DNA of 64,000 bases from Nisaea denitrificans DSM 18348. Lineage in GTDB: Bacteria > Pseudomonadota > Alphaproteobacteria > Thalassobaculales > Thalassobaculaceae. Each line of letters opens with the position of its first letter. Positions within the stretch are counted from its first letter, which is position 1. Positions 63,628-64,000 of this stretch are shown here, piece after piece. Both the position numbers and the translations under genes were made by a program. The notes under the pieces are model-generated. The model saw only the letters and a list, made by a program, of their open reading frames with translations. It did no database searches and was not told the origin of the DNA. The stretch covers positions 372,001 through 436,000 of the forward strand of contig NZ_AUFM01000015.1 in the NCBI RefSeq assembly GCF_000426505.1. The letters run 5' to 3'.

Positions 63628-64000
63628 ACGATATTGCGCTCCAGAACCAGGGCGCCGCTTTCGAACCGCTCAAAGCAGAGGCGGGACAAATCGATGGTTT
63701 TGAATGCGCCCGAGATCAGCAATTCCGCCATTGCCCGGCCGACGGCCGGTGCCTGCTGCAGGCCATGGCCGGAAAAGCCGTTGGCGAAGTAGAAATTCGC
63801 AAGCGCGGGATGTGCGCCGACAATGCCGTTCTGATCGACACTGTTGTAATCGTAATATCCGGCCCAGGCTCCGGACAGTTTGATGGTTTCGAAGGCTGGT
63901 ATCCTGTGTGCGAGGGTCGGCCAGACCACCTCCTCGAACCAGTGATAATCCACGTCGATATCGTTGGTATCCCCGTCCTGATCCTGATCCGCGGGGGGCG
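63624..64000 (-). CDS. FOXRED1-like FAD-dependent oxidoreductase, C-terminal part (truncated by window)
   Basis: About 125 codons are visible and the frame is open through the window edge, so the N-terminus with the FAD Rossmann motif is missing. The visible DAO-family C-terminus includes [23 protein letters not shown] and [25 protein letters not shown]. These closely resemble the end of mitochondrial FOXRED1, a complex I assembly factor. Its stop overlaps the mutS 3' end by four bases on the other strand. The substrate cannot be predicted from this piece. Confidence 0.85.
   Translation of the reverse strand, partial: PPADQDQDGDTNDIDVDYHWFEEVVWPTLAHRIPAFETIKLSGAWAGYYDYNSVDQNGIVGAHPALANFYFANGFSGHGLQQAPAVGRAMAELLISGAFKTIDLSRLCFERFESGALVLERNIV

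Noticed and set aside
1-64000. CRISPR array, toxin-antitoxin pair, restriction system, secretion system or biosynthetic cluster
   Set aside because: None was found. The Smr-XRE pair at 16713-17709 has the two-small-gene look of a toxin-antitoxin unit, but Smr proteins are not known toxins of that type and both follow lutC closely.

Overview
The window is a GC-rich, densely packed stretch of an alphaproteobacterial chromosome, most likely from Rhodospirillales or a close relative. The main evidence is gene order. The block rho, hemJ, hemE, [gap], PPDK regulatory protein, maf, coaE, dnaQ, secB is the conserved neighbourhood of the alphaproteobacterial replication origin known from Caulobacter and Rickettsia. 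Almost everything here is core genome. I see no prophage, insertion sequence, CRISPR array, tRNA or rRNA.

Layout. 1-3810: a truncated YyaL/DUF255 protein, an Ogt-type alkyltransferase, a dienelactone hydrolase and a quinone oxidoreductase, closed by a bidirectional terminator. 3883-10000: the origin region, with rho, hemJ and hemE leaving to the left, a 397-bp putative oriC (6845-7241), and the PPDK regulator, maf, coaE and dnaQ leaving to the right. 10000-13728: export and envelope genes (secB, a histidine phosphatase, fxsA, a Tim44-like protein, mltA). 13795-17709: a lutABC lactate-oxidation operon followed by Smr and XRE genes. 17726-23881: the heat-shock protease hslVU divergent from a hisB-hisH-GNAT-hisA-hisF-hisE-HIT operon. 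23912-28373: DUF427, a large pentapeptide-repeat protein behind an AT-rich spacer, comM, and an exported NUC1-type nuclease. 28378-36330: gshB, SirB1, a cluster resembling E. coli yraL-yraM-yraN-yraP (rsmI, LpoA-like lipoprotein, yraN, BON lipoprotein), then hemW-rdgB-rph. 36553-42661: the chaperone locus hrcA-grpE-(DUF1848, antisense)-dnaK-dnaJ, followed by a decayed duplicate of the dnaJ 3' end. 43135-50361: a PadR regulator, dapB, DUF2244, nth, a lipoprotein, a bactofilin, an EI24 protein, a PfkB kinase and an AmpG-type permease. 50386-58236: a complete Pho regulon on the minus strand, phoR-pstS-pstC-pstA-pstB-phoU-phoB. 58387-64000: maeB, mutS, and the C-terminal end of a FOXRED1-like oxidoreductase cut by the window edge.

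How the genes work together. Heme synthesis (hemE, hemJ, hemW), heat-shock proteostasis (hslVU, hrcA, grpE, dnaK, dnaJ, secB), phosphate sensing and uptake, and DNA replication and repair (dnaQ, mutS, nth, ogt, rdgB) dominate.

I found no convincing undescribed multi-gene system. The points most worth a second look are the putative oriC, the dnaJ-tail duplication, a 19-bp tandem repeat that begins at the grpE stop, the cysteine-rich DUF1848 gene inside the chaperone locus, the dyad in front of phoR, and the double hairpin between pstS and pstC. Start codons were chosen by reading the sequence and several are marked as uncertain.
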